This document shows, piece by piece, positions 25,759-35,887 of a stretch of DNA of 57,887 bases; the stretch's first letter is position 1, and every line of letters begins with the position of its first letter. The stretch is from Bacteroidota bacterium. Lineage in GTDB: Bacteria > Bacteroidota > Bacteroidia > NS11-12g > UBA9320. The stretch covers positions 1 to 57,887 of the forward strand of contig JABIUV010000048.1 of the NCBI GenBank assembly GCA_018700895.1, in the 5' to 3' direction. Under the pieces are notes generated by a model. That model made no database searches and was not told the origin of the DNA. It saw only the letters and a list, made by a program, of their open reading frames with translations. The position numbers were made by a program, and so were the translations under genes.

Positions 25759-27231
25759 ATGTCTCAGTCACACGTTTCTAAAATTGCATATCAGGGTTTA
25801 ACCTTTGACGATGTTCTTGTTTTGCCCCAGTATTCTGAAGTTTTGCCACGTGATACTTCTACCAAAACGAGACTAACCAAGAAGCTCAGCATCAACATCC
25901 CAATCATTAGTGCCGCGATGGACACCGTTACCGAAGCTAACTTGGCAATCGCCATAGCTCGAGAAGGTGGAATAGGTATCGTACACAAAAACATGACCAT
26001 AGAGCAACAAGCCGCCGAAATAAAAAAGGTGAAACGCTCAGAAAGTGGCATGATAAAAGATCCTATCACGTTGACCCAAGACCATACGCTAAGTGATGCT
26101 CTTGTGGTGATGAAAGAAAATCGCATAGGTGGTATTCCCATAACAGACGATGCAAATGTGCTAATTGGTATCATCACCAATAGAGATTTACGGTTTCAGG
26201 TAGATTTGAAAACCAAGATAAGTGATGTAATGACTACAGAGAATTTAGTAACAGCTGCTCAAGGTACTGACCTAAAAGAAGCAGAGCACATCTTGCAGAA
26301 CTATAAGATAGAGAAGTTGCCCGTGGTAGATAGTGATAACAAGCTGCTGGGACTTATCACTTTTAAAGATATACAAAAAGTAAAAAACCATCCGCAAGCA
26401 TGTAAGGACAGCTATGGTAGATTGATGGTAGGTGCTGCAGTAGGTGTAACAGCGGATACTTTGGAACGGGTAACAGCCCTAGTAGAGCAAGACGTAGACG
26501 TGGTAGCGATAGACACCGCTCACGGCCATTCCAAAGGTGTGGTAGATGAGTTGAAAAAAGTAAAGGCAAAGTTTCCAGACTTACAAGTCATTGTAGGCAA
26601 TGTGGCTACTGGAGCGGCAGCAAAGTATTTGGCGGATAACGGTGCTGATGCGGTGAAAGTAGGTGTAGGACCAGGCTCTATATGTACCACTCGTATTATC
26701 GCCGGTATAGGTGTACCGCAACTTGGTGCCGTGGTGGAGTGTGCCAAAGCTCTAGAAGGAACAGGCGTCCCTGTTATAGCAGATGGAGGAATACGTTACA
26801 GTGGCGACTTGGTAAAAGCAATAGTTGCAGGAGCCGACACCATTATGGCAGGAAGTCTCTTTGCAGGTACAGAGGAAGCTCCTGGGGAGGTCTCTTTCTA
26901 TGAGGGAAGAAAAGTGAAAAGCTACCGAGGCATGGGTAGTATAGAAGCGATGAAAAAGGGATCAACTGACCGCTATTTTCAAGATGCAGAGGCAGAGATA
27001 GGAAAACTAGTACCTGAGGGTATTGTAGGTACCGTTGCTTATAAAGGCAGTCTGTCGGAAGTAGTTTATCAATACATTGGAGGACTAAGAGCTGGAATGG
27101 GTTATACCGGTTCTGCTACTATTGATGATTTGAAAAACGCACAGTTCACACACATTACGGGATCTGGTATACGTGAAAGTCATCCGCATGATGTTACTAT
27201 CACCAAAGAAGCTCCAAACTATAGTAGATAG
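25759..27231 (+). CDS. guaB: IMP dehydrogenase
   Basis: The 490-residue enzyme has the family's usual length and order: N-terminal barrel strand (GLTFDDVLVLPQYSEV), two CBS domains (about 95-215), the catalytic loop GPGSICTTR with the active Cys, and the mobile flap with RGMGS near residue 395. It oxidises IMP to XMP, the committed step to GMP. The ATG at 25759 is preferred over an in-frame TTG two codons earlier. It converges on the thiamine pyrophosphokinase gene with no space between. Confidence 0.96.
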   Translation: MSQSHVSKIAYQGLTFDDVLVLPQYSEVLPRDTSTKTRLTKKLSINIPIISAAMDTVTEANLAIAIAREGGIGIVHKNMTIEQQAAEIKKVKRSESGMIKDPITLTQDHTLSDALVVMKENRIGGIPITDDANVLIGIITNRDLRFQVDLKTKISDVMTTENLVTAAQGTDLKEAEHILQNYKIEKLPVVDSDNKLLGLITFKDIQKVKNHPQACKDSYGRLMVGAAVGVTADTLERVTALVEQDVDVVAIDTAHGHSKGVVDELKKVKAKFPDLQVIVGNVATGAAAKYLADNGADAVKVGVGPGSICTTRIIAGIGVPQLGAVVECAKALEGTGVPVIADGGIRYSGDLVKAIVAGADTIMAGSLFAGTEEAPGEVSFYEGRKVKSYRGMGSIEAMKKGSTDRYFQDAEAEIGKLVPEGIVGTVAYKGSLSEVVYQYIGGLRAGMGYTGSATIDDLKNAQFTHITGSGIRESHPHDVTITKEAPNYSR

Positions 27232-27879
27232 TTAGTCATTACTCTCTATCAAAGCGAGTAGACCGTCTGTGTAAGATATCTGTACCAAATCAGAACCTGT
27301 AGCTTCGTTGCTTGTGCCGCTCCGTGCACCTATACTTAGCTCCTCGTTATGTAGGTTATACTTTAAGTTCTGAGTCGTAATTCCTTTACACGTATGCAAC
27401 GGTACGAGTGACAACTGTTGCCCTTTCTCGTATCTTTTTTTATAGGTTTTGGGTAAAACAAAGGTGCGGGTATAATCGTCTATAATCACTATTCGTATGT
27501 CGGGATATTTAGCCAAAGTGGCCACATTGTTTAAGGTGTGGTCCAAGCGTTTACCGGCAGCCCATACAACATTGATGTCGGTATAACCTTTTTGCACCAA
27601 GTGGTTTAGGGCTTTTTCGAGGTCGGTAGTTTCTTGGTCGTTTAGCTCAATAAATTCTGTATGTAAATCGCGTTCTACCTCTCCCAAACTGTCAAAATCA
27701 CCAATCACTACATTGGGCACTATTTGTAAGTTTTGGACATGCTTATACGCTCCATCACACACTACAATATAAGGACACCATTCCATGAGCGAGGTCAATA
27801 TTTGGTAGGAGCACATGGCCCCATTGGCTATAACCAAAGCCGGTTCTTGACCATCTTTTACGTAGTGATGCGAGGACAT
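27232..27879 (-). CDS. Thiamine pyrophosphokinase
   Basis: The 215-residue protein shows the family blocks: CDGAYKH, VIGDFDSLGE, the Asp-rich DQETTDLEKAL, and GKRLDHTLNN. The C-terminal domain has a conserved SNE (GTSNEATG) typical of the TPK thiamine-binding fold. It transfers pyrophosphate from ATP to thiamine to give thiamine diphosphate. The ATG follows a -7 element by about 20 nt, and the gene is divergent from the lipoprotein at 27941. Confidence 0.9.
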   Translation of the reverse strand: MSSHHYVKDGQEPALVIANGAMCSYQILTSLMEWCPYIVVCDGAYKHVQNLQIVPNVVIGDFDSLGEVERDLHTEFIELNDQETTDLEKALNHLVQKGYTDINVVWAAGKRLDHTLNNVATLAKYPDIRIVIIDDYTRTFVLPKTYKKRYEKGQQLSLVPLHTCKGITTQNLKYNLHNEELSIGARSGTSNEATGSDLVQISYTDGLLALIESND

Positions 27880-27898
27880 ATTATTGCAATTTGTGAGA

Positions 27899-27906
27899 CA
27901 AACTTA
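27899..27906 (-). promoter_or_regulatory. -7 element before thiamine pyrophosphokinase gene
   Basis: TAAGTTTG on the minus strand fits TAnnTTTG and predicts a leader of about 15 nt. Confidence 0.5.
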
Positions 27907-27929
27907 GCGAAATCAACGCTTTCATGACT

Positions 27930-27936
27930 TAATTTG
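27930..27936 (+). promoter_or_regulatory. Near-consensus -7 element before the 27941 lipoprotein
   Basis: TAATTTG is one T short of the consensus. It ends 4 nt before the ATG, the same tight spacing seen at era and other genes here. Confidence 0.35.
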
Positions 27937-27940
27937 CTGC

Positions 27941-29980
27941 ATGCAACAATTCTATTACCTATCGTTCGTAGGCATATTGCTACTTTCTGCTTGCCGCAAG
28001 GAGAATTTTAGTTCGGAAAGCAACTGGGTGGCACCACTACTCGAAACATCACTTACACTAGGTGATTTATTGCCAGATAGTATCACATCACAAAGTCCAA
28101 ATGGAGAATTAGATGTAGTATTTGAGAGTAGATATGGCGTAAGTAACTTGGACGACATACTGAATATACCAGATAGGGTTGAAAACATTGAAGTAACCTT
28201 GGAAAGTTTGATATTAGATGACCGCTCGTTTACGGACACACTTACACTGTTAGAGCTTTATCCGCCGAGTGCATTCTTAAATGGCCAAACCACCGAGTTG
28301 CCAGCACAAAACATTACGGCAAATGAAGGTACGGTGCTAGATGTAACAGAGCAATTTTTTACCACAGCCACCTTCATTGAGGGTTTTATTGACATTTCAA
28401 TAAGCAATGATTTGCCAGTGGAAGCAGAGGTGTTAGAATTTGAATTACGCAATGACGACGATAAGAGTATCATAGTTAGTGGTCAAATAACAGATTTGGC
28501 ACCTAATACTACGGCAGAAGAAACATATAGCCTAGCCGATAAAACGGTAGACGGAGTGATGGAACTAGTAGTAAAACGTGTTCAGACCAAGGCAAGCAAC
28601 GGAGATGTATTGGTAGAGGTAGAAAAAGGCATACGAACTACAATATCTGTAAGTGGTCTTAAACCCAAAATTGCTACGGCTGTTTTCCCCGCCCAAAACC
28701 TAGTAGACCAAACCAACGAAAATGAATATGATTTTGGCGGAGCAGAGTTAGTAGAAGTTCACATAAAATCAGGCAGTATGCTGGTAAAGGTGGAGTCCAC
28801 TATAGAGGAGTCCATTATCATAGAACATCGCATACCTAATAGCTATAAGAGTGGACAACCCGGCAGCATAGAGCAGTACTTCAATATACCTCCAGCTCCC
28901 AAAGGTGAGACGGTAATGTACGAAGAGCAATACCCGATAGATGATTTTGTAATCCTCCTATATGGAGAGTCAAGAGATGTTGCTCCTATTTATAATAGAA
29001 TTTTCAGTGAGCTTATTGCACGTATAGATTACTCAGGAGTAGAACGTACCCTATCACTAGATGATAAGGTGAAAATCGAGTTTGGATTAGTAGATTTAAA
29101 ACCATTTTTGGTAATTGGTGACCCAGGAGAGCACCAACTCATGGTACAAGATACTGTAGACATCAAGGTGCTCGAAAACTTAGACGGAAGAATAAGTTTA
29201 GACGAAGCCACAATGGAGTTAGATTTTTACAACAGTTTTGGCATAGAGACTCAAATAAATAGCGTAAAACTCACTGGAAAAAACAACAGAGAGAACACCA
29301 GTGTTACGCTCACCCCACAAAGTAGCTTGAGCAATCTATTGCTAGAGCGTGCAACCAACCCGCCGCTTACCCCTTTTAGAAAAGGGGTTATCTTAGACAA
29401 AAACAACTCTAATGTTAAGCTCTTTTTACAAAACTTGCCAGACCAAATAGCCGCAAACATAGATGCGACCGTAAGACCAAACGGAACTCCGTATAGAACA
29501 GATTTTGCCTTTGGTGAGAGTGAGTTGGCAGTGGACATGAAACTCAGTGTCCCACTTATCGTAGGGTTCGCAAATTTCGGATTCTCGACCAACGCAGATT
29601 TGGATTTAGAAGACATTGCTCAAGCACAAAACATACGAGAGGTTACACTAAAAGCCGAAATAACCAACGACTTCCCTGTTTCCGGAAAGTTAGCCTTAGT
29701 GTTTAAAGACAAGGATGGCGACTTCTTATTTGCCCAAAGCAGTACCGATAATATGGCCGCTGCACAAGCCTCTAGTACCAGCTCACATACTGACACACCA
29801 GCCCAAAGCACCTTAGAATTGCCATTGAGCCGTGCAGAAACCGAATTGCTCAAACAAGCCAAAGAAGTAGAAATTACAGCAACATTTGACACTGAAGACG
29901 CTAAGCGTTATCAAATGTTTAGCGATTACACCATCGACCTAAAACTCATCACCGATTTCATATATGAGAACAATCTTTAA
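27941..29980 (+). CDS. Large lipoprotein of unknown function, partner of DUF5723 protein
   Basis: The 679-residue protein has a lipoprotein signal with lipobox LLLSAC at about residue 18. The mature chain is beta-rich with recurring blocks (LPDSITSQSPNGELDVVF, NGTPYRTDFAFGESELAVDM, LSVPLIVGFANFGFSTNADLDL). No catalytic motif is visible and no family was recognised. Its last 17 nt overlap the following outer-membrane protein gene, so both are translated from one mRNA and probably work together at the outer membrane. Confidence 0.65.
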   Translation: MQQFYYLSFVGILLLSACRKENFSSESNWVAPLLETSLTLGDLLPDSITSQSPNGELDVVFESRYGVSNLDDILNIPDRVENIEVTLESLILDDRSFTDTLTLLELYPPSAFLNGQTTELPAQNITANEGTVLDVTEQFFTTATFIEGFIDISISNDLPVEAEVLEFELRNDDDKSIIVSGQITDLAPNTTAEETYSLADKTVDGVMELVVKRVQTKASNGDVLVEVEKGIRTTISVSGLKPKIATAVFPAQNLVDQTNENEYDFGGAELVEVHIKSGSMLVKVESTIEESIIIEHRIPNSYKSGQPGSIEQYFNIPPAPKGETVMYEEQYPIDDFVILLYGESRDVAPIYNRIFSELIARIDYSGVERTLSLDDKVKIEFGLVDLKPFLVIGDPGEHQLMVQDTVDIKVLENLDGRISLDEATMELDFYNSFGIETQINSVKLTGKNNRENTSVTLTPQSSLSNLLLERATNPPLTPFRKGVILDKNNSNVKLFLQNLPDQIAANIDATVRPNGTPYRTDFAFGESELAVDMKLSVPLIVGFANFGFSTNADLDLEDIAQAQNIREVTLKAEITNDFPVSGKLALVFKDKDGDFLFAQSSTDNMAAAQASSTSSHTDTPAQSTLELPLSRAETELLKQAKEVEITATFDTEDAKRYQMFSDYTIDLKLITDFIYENNL

Positions 29981-31169
29981 AATAGCGGTATGCGTACTTA
30001 CTATCTCCGCTTACGGACAGCAGGCAGATAGTTTCAGTTTTGTAGGAAATGCGTTTGACCAGCAGTGGAGTCCCAAAACCATCAAAGTAGAAGGTCAAGG
30101 TGTCGGTATGTCCAATGCTATAAATGCGGGGATGTTTAACGACTTTGTTTTTCGAACAGGATTTACTCCAGCATATAAAGACCATTTTGTAAATGGTACG
30201 CAAAATAAGGTGAACATCTATTCACTTAACAATGCTGATGCAGAGTACAAGCTAGATAGCAACTGGGGCCTCTATCTCAACTCACAAACCTCAAGTGCCT
30301 ACACAGGAAACAAGGAAATTAGCGATTTACTGTTTTTTGGTAATGCCCCATTCTTAGATCAATCGGTAAGTACAGAAAACCTCAAATTTATACGATACAG
30401 TGGAGTAAGTATAGGTGCTACGCACAAAATAAATGTTTCGGAAAAAGCAGGTGCAAAAGTGCTAATTGGCCTGCGTACGCTGTTTGATTATAGAGCAGTA
30501 TCTATTGCCGATTTGTCTCTATACACATCGCCAACGGGTGCGTACGTAGATGCAGAAACAAGTGAGCTGCATGCCACCGAAGAATCCATTACCATCCTCA
30601 AAGGCATTGGTTTAGACTTAGGGTTTGATGTAAACTATGTACTCGATGCCAAAAACAGCTTGGCAATAAATGTAAGAGACGTGAATCTTACTCGATTACT
30701 AAACTACACGAGTCTCCAGTTTGACACGTCACTGCGTTTTACAGGCATAGGTTATGACATTATCGCCGACACCAACTCCTTAGAGAACTTTGTAGATTCG
30801 GTATACGTACCCATAGTGCAAAATGCCCGTAAAGAGTCAAAATGGACTTCGCTACCCAGTAGAATTAACCTCAAATGGAACCATAGACTAAGTGAAGACA
30901 ATGTACTCTCTGTAGGAGTGCAGACGGTAAACTTTGGAAGCTTAGGAGTAATGGGCACCGTAGGGCTTGATCACACGTTTAGCGACCGATTTAGATTGCG
31001 ATCTACTCTTGGTTATGGTAATTTTAGCGGAGTATTATGGACGGAGGCTGCAGAGTACAGACTCGGAAACTACAATGTATTTGCGGGCATTACAGGTTTA
31101 CACCTTGCATTAGCTCCCAAAATGGCAGGAAGCTATGGTGTCTCTATTGGAGCGGCTAAACAGTTCTGA
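29964..31169 (+). CDS. DUF5723-like outer-membrane beta-barrel protein
   Basis: The 401-residue protein has a signal peptide (RTIFKIAVCVLTISAYGQ). The early motif GQGVGMSNAINAGMFNDF is like the opening of DUF5723 and PorV-type barrels, and alternating strands run to the C-terminus (YNVFAGITGLHLAL, GSYGVSIGAAKQF). It is translationally coupled to the lipoprotein upstream. The last 37 nt overlap the convergent SulP gene. Function is unknown. Confidence 0.7.
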   Translation: MRTIFKIAVCVLTISAYGQQADSFSFVGNAFDQQWSPKTIKVEGQGVGMSNAINAGMFNDFVFRTGFTPAYKDHFVNGTQNKVNIYSLNNADAEYKLDSNWGLYLNSQTSSAYTGNKEISDLLFFGNAPFLDQSVSTENLKFIRYSGVSIGATHKINVSEKAGAKVLIGLRTLFDYRAVSIADLSLYTSPTGAYVDAETSELHATEESITILKGIGLDLGFDVNYVLDAKNSLAINVRDVNLTRLLNYTSLQFDTSLRFTGIGYDIIADTNSLENFVDSVYVPIVQNARKESKWTSLPSRINLKWNHRLSEDNVLSVGVQTVNFGSLGVMGTVGLDHTFSDRFRLRSTLGYGNFSGVLWTEAAEYRLGNYNVFAGITGLHLALAPKMAGSYGVSIGAAKQF

Positions 31170-33310
31170 AACTGAAGACTTAACTGTTCGCCAAAGGCCA
31201 ATAATTCTTCTATTTCTGATACACTCATCACGCGGAAGTATCGGAATACGAGCACAGTGTTGTTAGTACTTTCTACGTGATACTTGTCGTTGTTTTTAAT
31301 GAATTGACGAAGATCTTTGGTAAAGAATTGTTTTATAGCCGTCTTGTCTTTTCCTTTTACAGAAAACTTGGTGTCAAACTCTTTGTCTAGATCAATGTCT
31401 TCTTTTATGGCAAAGTCTAGTAAGCGATTAAACAACTGTTCCTTATCCAACTCAAAGTCTGGGATATCTCCATCAAATTGAATAAGAAGCATACTCATGT
31501 TATGCACCTCGGCAGCCATGAGTGCCCCTTCATCAAAGGTGATATCTACCAATTCCCAATTTGCTTTGCAAGGCAACACACCCGAAAGTCTGTTTTTGAG
31601 GTATTCGATAGGTCGTGTCTCAAAAAAGGTGTTGGTGGTAAGATAGTCGGTGTTCCAATCGAGTTTAGGATCAAATCCCCATCCGTTTTTGAAGGCAAAC
31701 TCTTTGAGTTCTTGTTGTCGTTTGGAGAGAGGCTTACTCACTGTTTGGGGAAGTGCGTGTATGCCAAATGGGTGTTCGCTCGTGGTAAGGTGCTCATCTA
31801 GCCCAATGATATCGTATCGGCCACCGCGATCGGTCTTATAATCCTTACCCCAGTTATTGACAAACTCTAGCATACTAAAGTCTACTAATCGGGTTCTAGC
31901 AAAGTCAAATACTACCTTCTCATTATCCGGAAGCTGGGCAAGAACCTTACGTAGTTTTAGGATACTCACAAAGTTGGCGACACCTTTTATTTTGAGGTGA
32001 AAGTGGTCCTCTATTTTAGCGAGATTAAAGTATGGTTTTGCGAGGTATTTGAAAAAAAGAGTAGCAGGCAAATGCGAACGTACTAGGTGAATGACTACTG
32101 TAAAGAGTATACCTATGAGAATGCCCTTATTAAGGTCGGTAAGCAAGGTAGAGACCAAGGTGACGGTCAGTATCAGAAATTGCTCATAACCCTTCAGAGA
32201 GGCGTCTTTAAACACCTTGGGCGAAGCCAACTTATAACCTGTGAAGACTAAGATAGCCATAAGAGCGGCTTTGGGTACCATTTTGATATAGTCGGAAAGC
32301 AAGAACACAAAAAGCAATATCAGCACCCCGTGTACGAAGTTGGAAAACTTCGTTTTGGCTCCGTGGTTTATGTTTACTGAGCTGCGAGCTATAACGGCTA
32401 TTACAGGCAACCCCCCTATAAATCCTGATAGAATGGTGCTAATGCCCATTGCGGTTACATCTCTATTGAGGTTTGTCTTTCGTTTAAGAGGATCTATCTT
32501 GTCTATCGCTTTGGCCGAACCGAGGGTTTCGATAGTAGAAACCAAAAACACAGAGAGTACTACAAGCCAAAAACTTACCGTAGACACCTTGCCAAAGTTG
32601 GGGAATACAAGTAGGTCATTCACAATATCGTGTGGCAACTCAAAGTTGATTAAATCTTTAGTAGGGTTAAGGCTATGGTTACCGCCAAAAAGCGTAATGT
32701 GACCATCTAACGAATATTGGAACAACACATAAAGCGGGATAGCAAAAAGCAACAGCCAGATAGGAGCTGGCACATATTTTATAAATCGATTGGTAACCTG
32801 AGGATGCACAGCGAGTATAATCAGACTGTTAAAAAAAATAATAGCAATGAGCGGATTCATATTGGCCAAACTAGATGGTATAGCTAGTAATTTTTCAAAA
32901 TCATTCATCTTGCCTATTTCTACACCCAGACCCGGATGAATTTGACCAGCGAGAATAATAACACCTATTGCAGCCATCATACCTTGCACTACGCTGCTAG
33001 GTATAAAGTCAGCAAGACCACCGAGCTTGAAAACGCCAAATAGTGCCTGCAGAATACCGGCACACACAAAAGCAGCCAGCATATATTCCCAGCTACCAAG
33101 TGTAGACATTCCAGCAATCACAATGCCGATAAGTGCCGGAGAAGGCCCATTGATAGACACATTGCCACTGCGTATGAACGAGGTAAAAACACCACCTACG
33201 ATAGCCGCAAAAATCCCTGCGAGCAGAGCTTGGGGAGGTAAGTTCATGGCTAGAGCCACGCCAATAGAAAGCGGCAGAGCTACTAGAGAAACACTGAAAC
33301 CCGCGAGCAC
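31133..33310 (-). CDS. SulP-family anion transporter with STAS domain
   Basis: The protein has 725 residues from GTG 33310. The opening LAGFSVSLVALPLSIGVALA is the first membrane helix of SulP transporters. About 10-14 segments follow, then a cytosolic STAS domain (VVFDFARTRLVDFSMLEFVNN) and a long extra C-terminal region (about 560-725) of unknown role. It probably moves sulfate, bicarbonate or another small anion. The frame upstream of the GTG encodes KTTTQYIKQYWRND, a sequence expected just before the first helix, but it holds no ATG, GTG or TTG before a stop. The true start may be non-canonical (ATT near 33351). Confidence 0.85.
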   Translation of the reverse strand: MLAGFSVSLVALPLSIGVALAMNLPPQALLAGIFAAIVGGVFTSFIRSGNVSINGPSPALIGIVIAGMSTLGSWEYMLAAFVCAGILQALFGVFKLGGLADFIPSSVVQGMMAAIGVIILAGQIHPGLGVEIGKMNDFEKLLAIPSSLANMNPLIAIIFFNSLIILAVHPQVTNRFIKYVPAPIWLLLFAIPLYVLFQYSLDGHITLFGGNHSLNPTKDLINFELPHDIVNDLLVFPNFGKVSTVSFWLVVLSVFLVSTIETLGSAKAIDKIDPLKRKTNLNRDVTAMGISTILSGFIGGLPVIAVIARSSVNINHGAKTKFSNFVHGVLILLFVFLLSDYIKMVPKAALMAILVFTGYKLASPKVFKDASLKGYEQFLILTVTLVSTLLTDLNKGILIGILFTVVIHLVRSHLPATLFFKYLAKPYFNLAKIEDHFHLKIKGVANFVSILKLRKVLAQLPDNEKVVFDFARTRLVDFSMLEFVNNWGKDYKTDRGGRYDIIGLDEHLTTSEHPFGIHALPQTVSKPLSKRQQELKEFAFKNGWGFDPKLDWNTDYLTTNTFFETRPIEYLKNRLSGVLPCKANWELVDITFDEGALMAAEVHNMSMLLIQFDGDIPDFELDKEQLFNRLLDFAIKEDIDLDKEFDTKFSVKGKDKTAIKQFFTKDLRQFIKNNDKYHVESTNNTVLVFRYFRVMSVSEIEELLAFGEQLSLQFQNCLAAPIETP

Positions 33311-33549
33311 ATCGTTTCGCCAGTACTGTTTGATATATTGAGTTGTTGTTTTAATAGAAGTAATATTTTTAGGTTAAAGCGTGCCAATATAGGTGGATTT
33401 TTGAGATAGGGGTTTAGGTGATGGTTAGACTTTATAATAATTACATAGTTAAAAACTTAGTGTCTAACTCTAGTAGGAAACGGTTTCGTCTATATCGTTA
33501 AGTAAAAAGCGTTCAAGATCAGAAAATAGAACTATGGAAAAAAGAGTAA

Positions 33550-34821
33550 CTACCCGTACAACGGATAATTCTTCATCAGGCTGTTTACCTCACTTTTTAC
33601 GGCAGCTAAGTTAGCCTCATCTTCGGGATTCATGAGTACGCGGTCTATCAACTCGGCAATGGTTTCCATCTGTGGCTCTTTCAACCCTCGTGTGGTAACG
33701 GCAGGTGTGCCTATGCGTATGCCCGATGTTACAAAGGGAGATCGAGTCTCAAAAGGTACTGCATTTTTGTTGATAGTGATATCGGCTTTTACCAAGGCAT
33801 TTTCAGCTACCTTGCCCGTTAGATTGTCGTCTTTTGGACGCAGGTCTATGAGCATCAAGTGATTGTCGGTACCGCCAGATATTATCTTGTATCCACGAGC
33901 TACCATAGCTTGGGCCAGTGCTTGAGCATTTTTCATAACTTGTTGGCAGTAAGACTTATAACTAGGGTCTAATGCCTCACCATAAGCAACAGCTTTAGCA
34001 GCAATAACGTGTTCCAGTGGTCCTCCTTGTGTTCCAGGGAATACCGCACCATCTAGTATGGCCGACATTTTTTTGATGTTTCCTTTCGGTGTTTTGAGTC
34101 CCCACGGATTATCAAAATTCTTACCCATCATAATCATACCGCCACGTGGTCCTCTTAGGGTTTTGTGGGTGGTAGTAGTTACAATATGGCAATGTGGAAG
34201 CGGGTCGTTAAGCAATCCCGCGGCTATCAATCCACTAGGGTGAGATATATCGGCAAGTAGTAGTGCACCTACGCTATCTGCTATGGCTCTAAAACGAGCA
34301 TAATCCCAATCGCGTGAATACGAAGAAGCTCCACAAATAATCAGTTTAGGTTTTACTTCTAGAGCCTTAGCCTCTACCTTGTCCATATCGATAAGGCCTG
34401 TTTCTTCTTCTACTCCATAAAAAGCTGGTTTGTATAATTTGCCAGAGAAGTTTACCGTACTACCGTGCGTGAGATGACCACCGTGAGAAAGGTCAAAACC
34501 CAATATTTGGTCACCAGCATTGAGCACACCGAGCATAACAGCAGCATTGGCTTGAGCACCACTATGTGGTTGTACGTTTACCCATTCAGCACCAAAGAGT
34601 TCTTTGGCTCTATCTATCGCCAGTTGTTCTACTTGGTCTACTACCTCGCAGCCACCGTAGTAGCGTTTGCCCGGTAATCCTTCAGCATACTTGTTGGTAA
34701 ACACACTTCCCATAGCCTTCATTACATTTTCTGATGTAAAGTTTTCTGAGGCTATCAGCTCTATGCCTTCGTTCTGACGTTTAAATTCGAGGTCTAGTAA
34801 ATCAAATATTTTATCTCGCAT
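33550..34821 (-). CDS. glyA: Serine hydroxymethyltransferase
   Basis: The 423-residue protein shows [15 protein letters not shown] near the start, [15 protein letters not shown], the PLP-binding lysine in [14 protein letters not shown] and the C-terminal [15 protein letters not shown]. It interconverts serine and glycine with tetrahydrofolate and supplies one-carbon units. It lies 53 nt upstream of nothing co-directional except the SulP gene 239 nt away; pssA is upstream on the same strand. Confidence 0.97.
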   Translation of the reverse strand: MRDKIFDLLDLEFKRQNEGIELIASENFTSENVMKAMGSVFTNKYAEGLPGKRYYGGCEVVDQVEQLAIDRAKELFGAEWVNVQPHSGAQANAAVMLGVLNAGDQILGFDLSHGGHLTHGSTVNFSGKLYKPAFYGVEEETGLIDMDKVEAKALEVKPKLIICGASSYSRDWDYARFRAIADSVGALLLADISHPSGLIAAGLLNDPLPHCHIVTTTTHKTLRGPRGGMIMMGKNFDNPWGLKTPKGNIKKMSAILDGAVFPGTQGGPLEHVIAAKAVAYGEALDPSYKSYCQQVMKNAQALAQAMVARGYKIISGGTDNHLMLIDLRPKDDNLTGKVAENALVKADITINKNAVPFETRSPFVTSGIRIGTPAVTTRGLKEPQMETIAELIDRVLMNPEDEANLAAVKSEVNSLMKNYPLYG

Positions 34822-34874
34822 TGCACTTTTTTATTAACGCAAAGAAAAGCGGAATTTGGAGATTATTACGGCAA

Positions 34875-35621
34875 TTAGTCTATGATTTTTTGAGCTAGGA
34901 GCGAAAAGCCGATATAGACCCACAAACAGAGAAACGCTCCGAAAAAATGAAGTGAGATAACAAGGGCAGTACATACCACTACCAATAGTATTCTGAGCTT
35001 ATTGAGCGGCTTGTTTTTAGATCCTATTTTGAGCGAAAAAAACTTAACATTAATAACGAGCAATATACCACCAATGATGCTAAAAAGAAGAATAAACACA
35101 GGGTGTGTAAGTACGATATTGGCCCACTCAAATTGCTCTGCTGCTCTGGGCAATGCAAAACACGCTAAGGCTAAGGCGGGAGTCGGTAAGCCGGAGAAGT
35201 AATCATTGGATTGTTCGGAGATATTAAACTTGGCCAACCTATAGCCAGCAAAGGCCGCAATGAGTAATGGAAATAAAACGATGAAGTCGTTCAAATACAC
35301 TGCATCAAAAAACGACCCATAGCTTGCTCCGTCAAAATATTCGTTGTTCCAATAGTTATAAAGAACTATTGCAGGTGCTACGCCAAAGCTTACCATATCT
35401 GCAAAGCTGTCTAGCTCTTTGCCCATAGGAGAGCTCACGCCAAGAAGCCTGGCGGCGGTACCGTCCAAAAAATCAAAGAGAAGTGCCGCGGCCGCCAACC
35501 ACAACACGTGGTCAAACTCTAGTCGAAAGGCACTAATAATGATGAGCGTACCACACAGCAGGTTGGATAGTGTGAGTAGGTTAGGTATTTGGTTTTTTAT
35601 GCTTTGCATTGTTTTTTTCAC
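34875..35621 (-). CDS. pssA: CDP-diacylglycerol-serine O-phosphatidyltransferase
   Basis: The 248-residue membrane protein has the CDP-alcohol phosphatidyltransferase signature D-G-x2-A-R-x8-G-x3-D-x3-D in FLDGTAARLLGVSSPMGKEL followed by DSFAD. About eight hydrophobic segments are visible. It makes phosphatidylserine, the precursor of phosphatidylethanolamine. The start may be MKKTMQS (35621) or the second Met four codons later. glyA follows after 53 nt. Confidence 0.93.
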   Translation of the reverse strand: MKKTMQSIKNQIPNLLTLSNLLCGTLIIISAFRLEFDHVLWLAAAALLFDFLDGTAARLLGVSSPMGKELDSFADMVSFGVAPAIVLYNYWNNEYFDGASYGSFFDAVYLNDFIVLFPLLIAAFAGYRLAKFNISEQSNDYFSGLPTPALALACFALPRAAEQFEWANIVLTHPVFILLFSIIGGILLVINVKFFSLKIGSKNKPLNKLRILLVVVCTALVISLHFFGAFLCLWVYIGFSLLAQKIID

Positions 35622-35710
35622 TTTAATATTAGTTGGTTGGCGGCTCCTTGTCAGTTCGATTGCTCTTCGATAGCTGGATGTATCGAAAAGTGAACAAGGA
35701 GTAAATCATT

Positions 35711-35852
35711 ACTTTCCTTAATTTCTTAATGGTTCAAATTGGACTGGTTGTTTTTCTGTTTTTATCATTATGGTATTAAGTTTTTAAGCTATTCATCGAC
35801 AGACTCTGCTTCCGCAGTTCTTACTTTTCTTACTTCCTTAATGGTTAAATTC
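35711..35852. repeat. Pair of 30-bp imperfect direct repeats in the pssA/35888 intergenic region
   Basis: ACTTTCCTTAATTTCTTAAT plus GGTTCAAATT (35711-35740) recurs with small changes at 35823-35852. The 80 bases between them and the preceding hairpin-like CTCCTTGT/ACAAGGAG (35643-35701) have no coding signal. They may be control sites or remains of a duplication. Confidence 0.4.
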
Positions 35853-35875
35853 TAAGCAAATATGCCGCAAAAAAT

Positions 35876-35883
35876 TACTTTCG
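35876..35883 (+). promoter_or_regulatory. Near-consensus -7 element before the DinB-like gene
   Basis: TACTTTCG differs from TAnnTTTG at one base and ends 4 nt before the ATG at 35888. Confidence 0.35.
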
Positions 35884-35887
35884 TACT

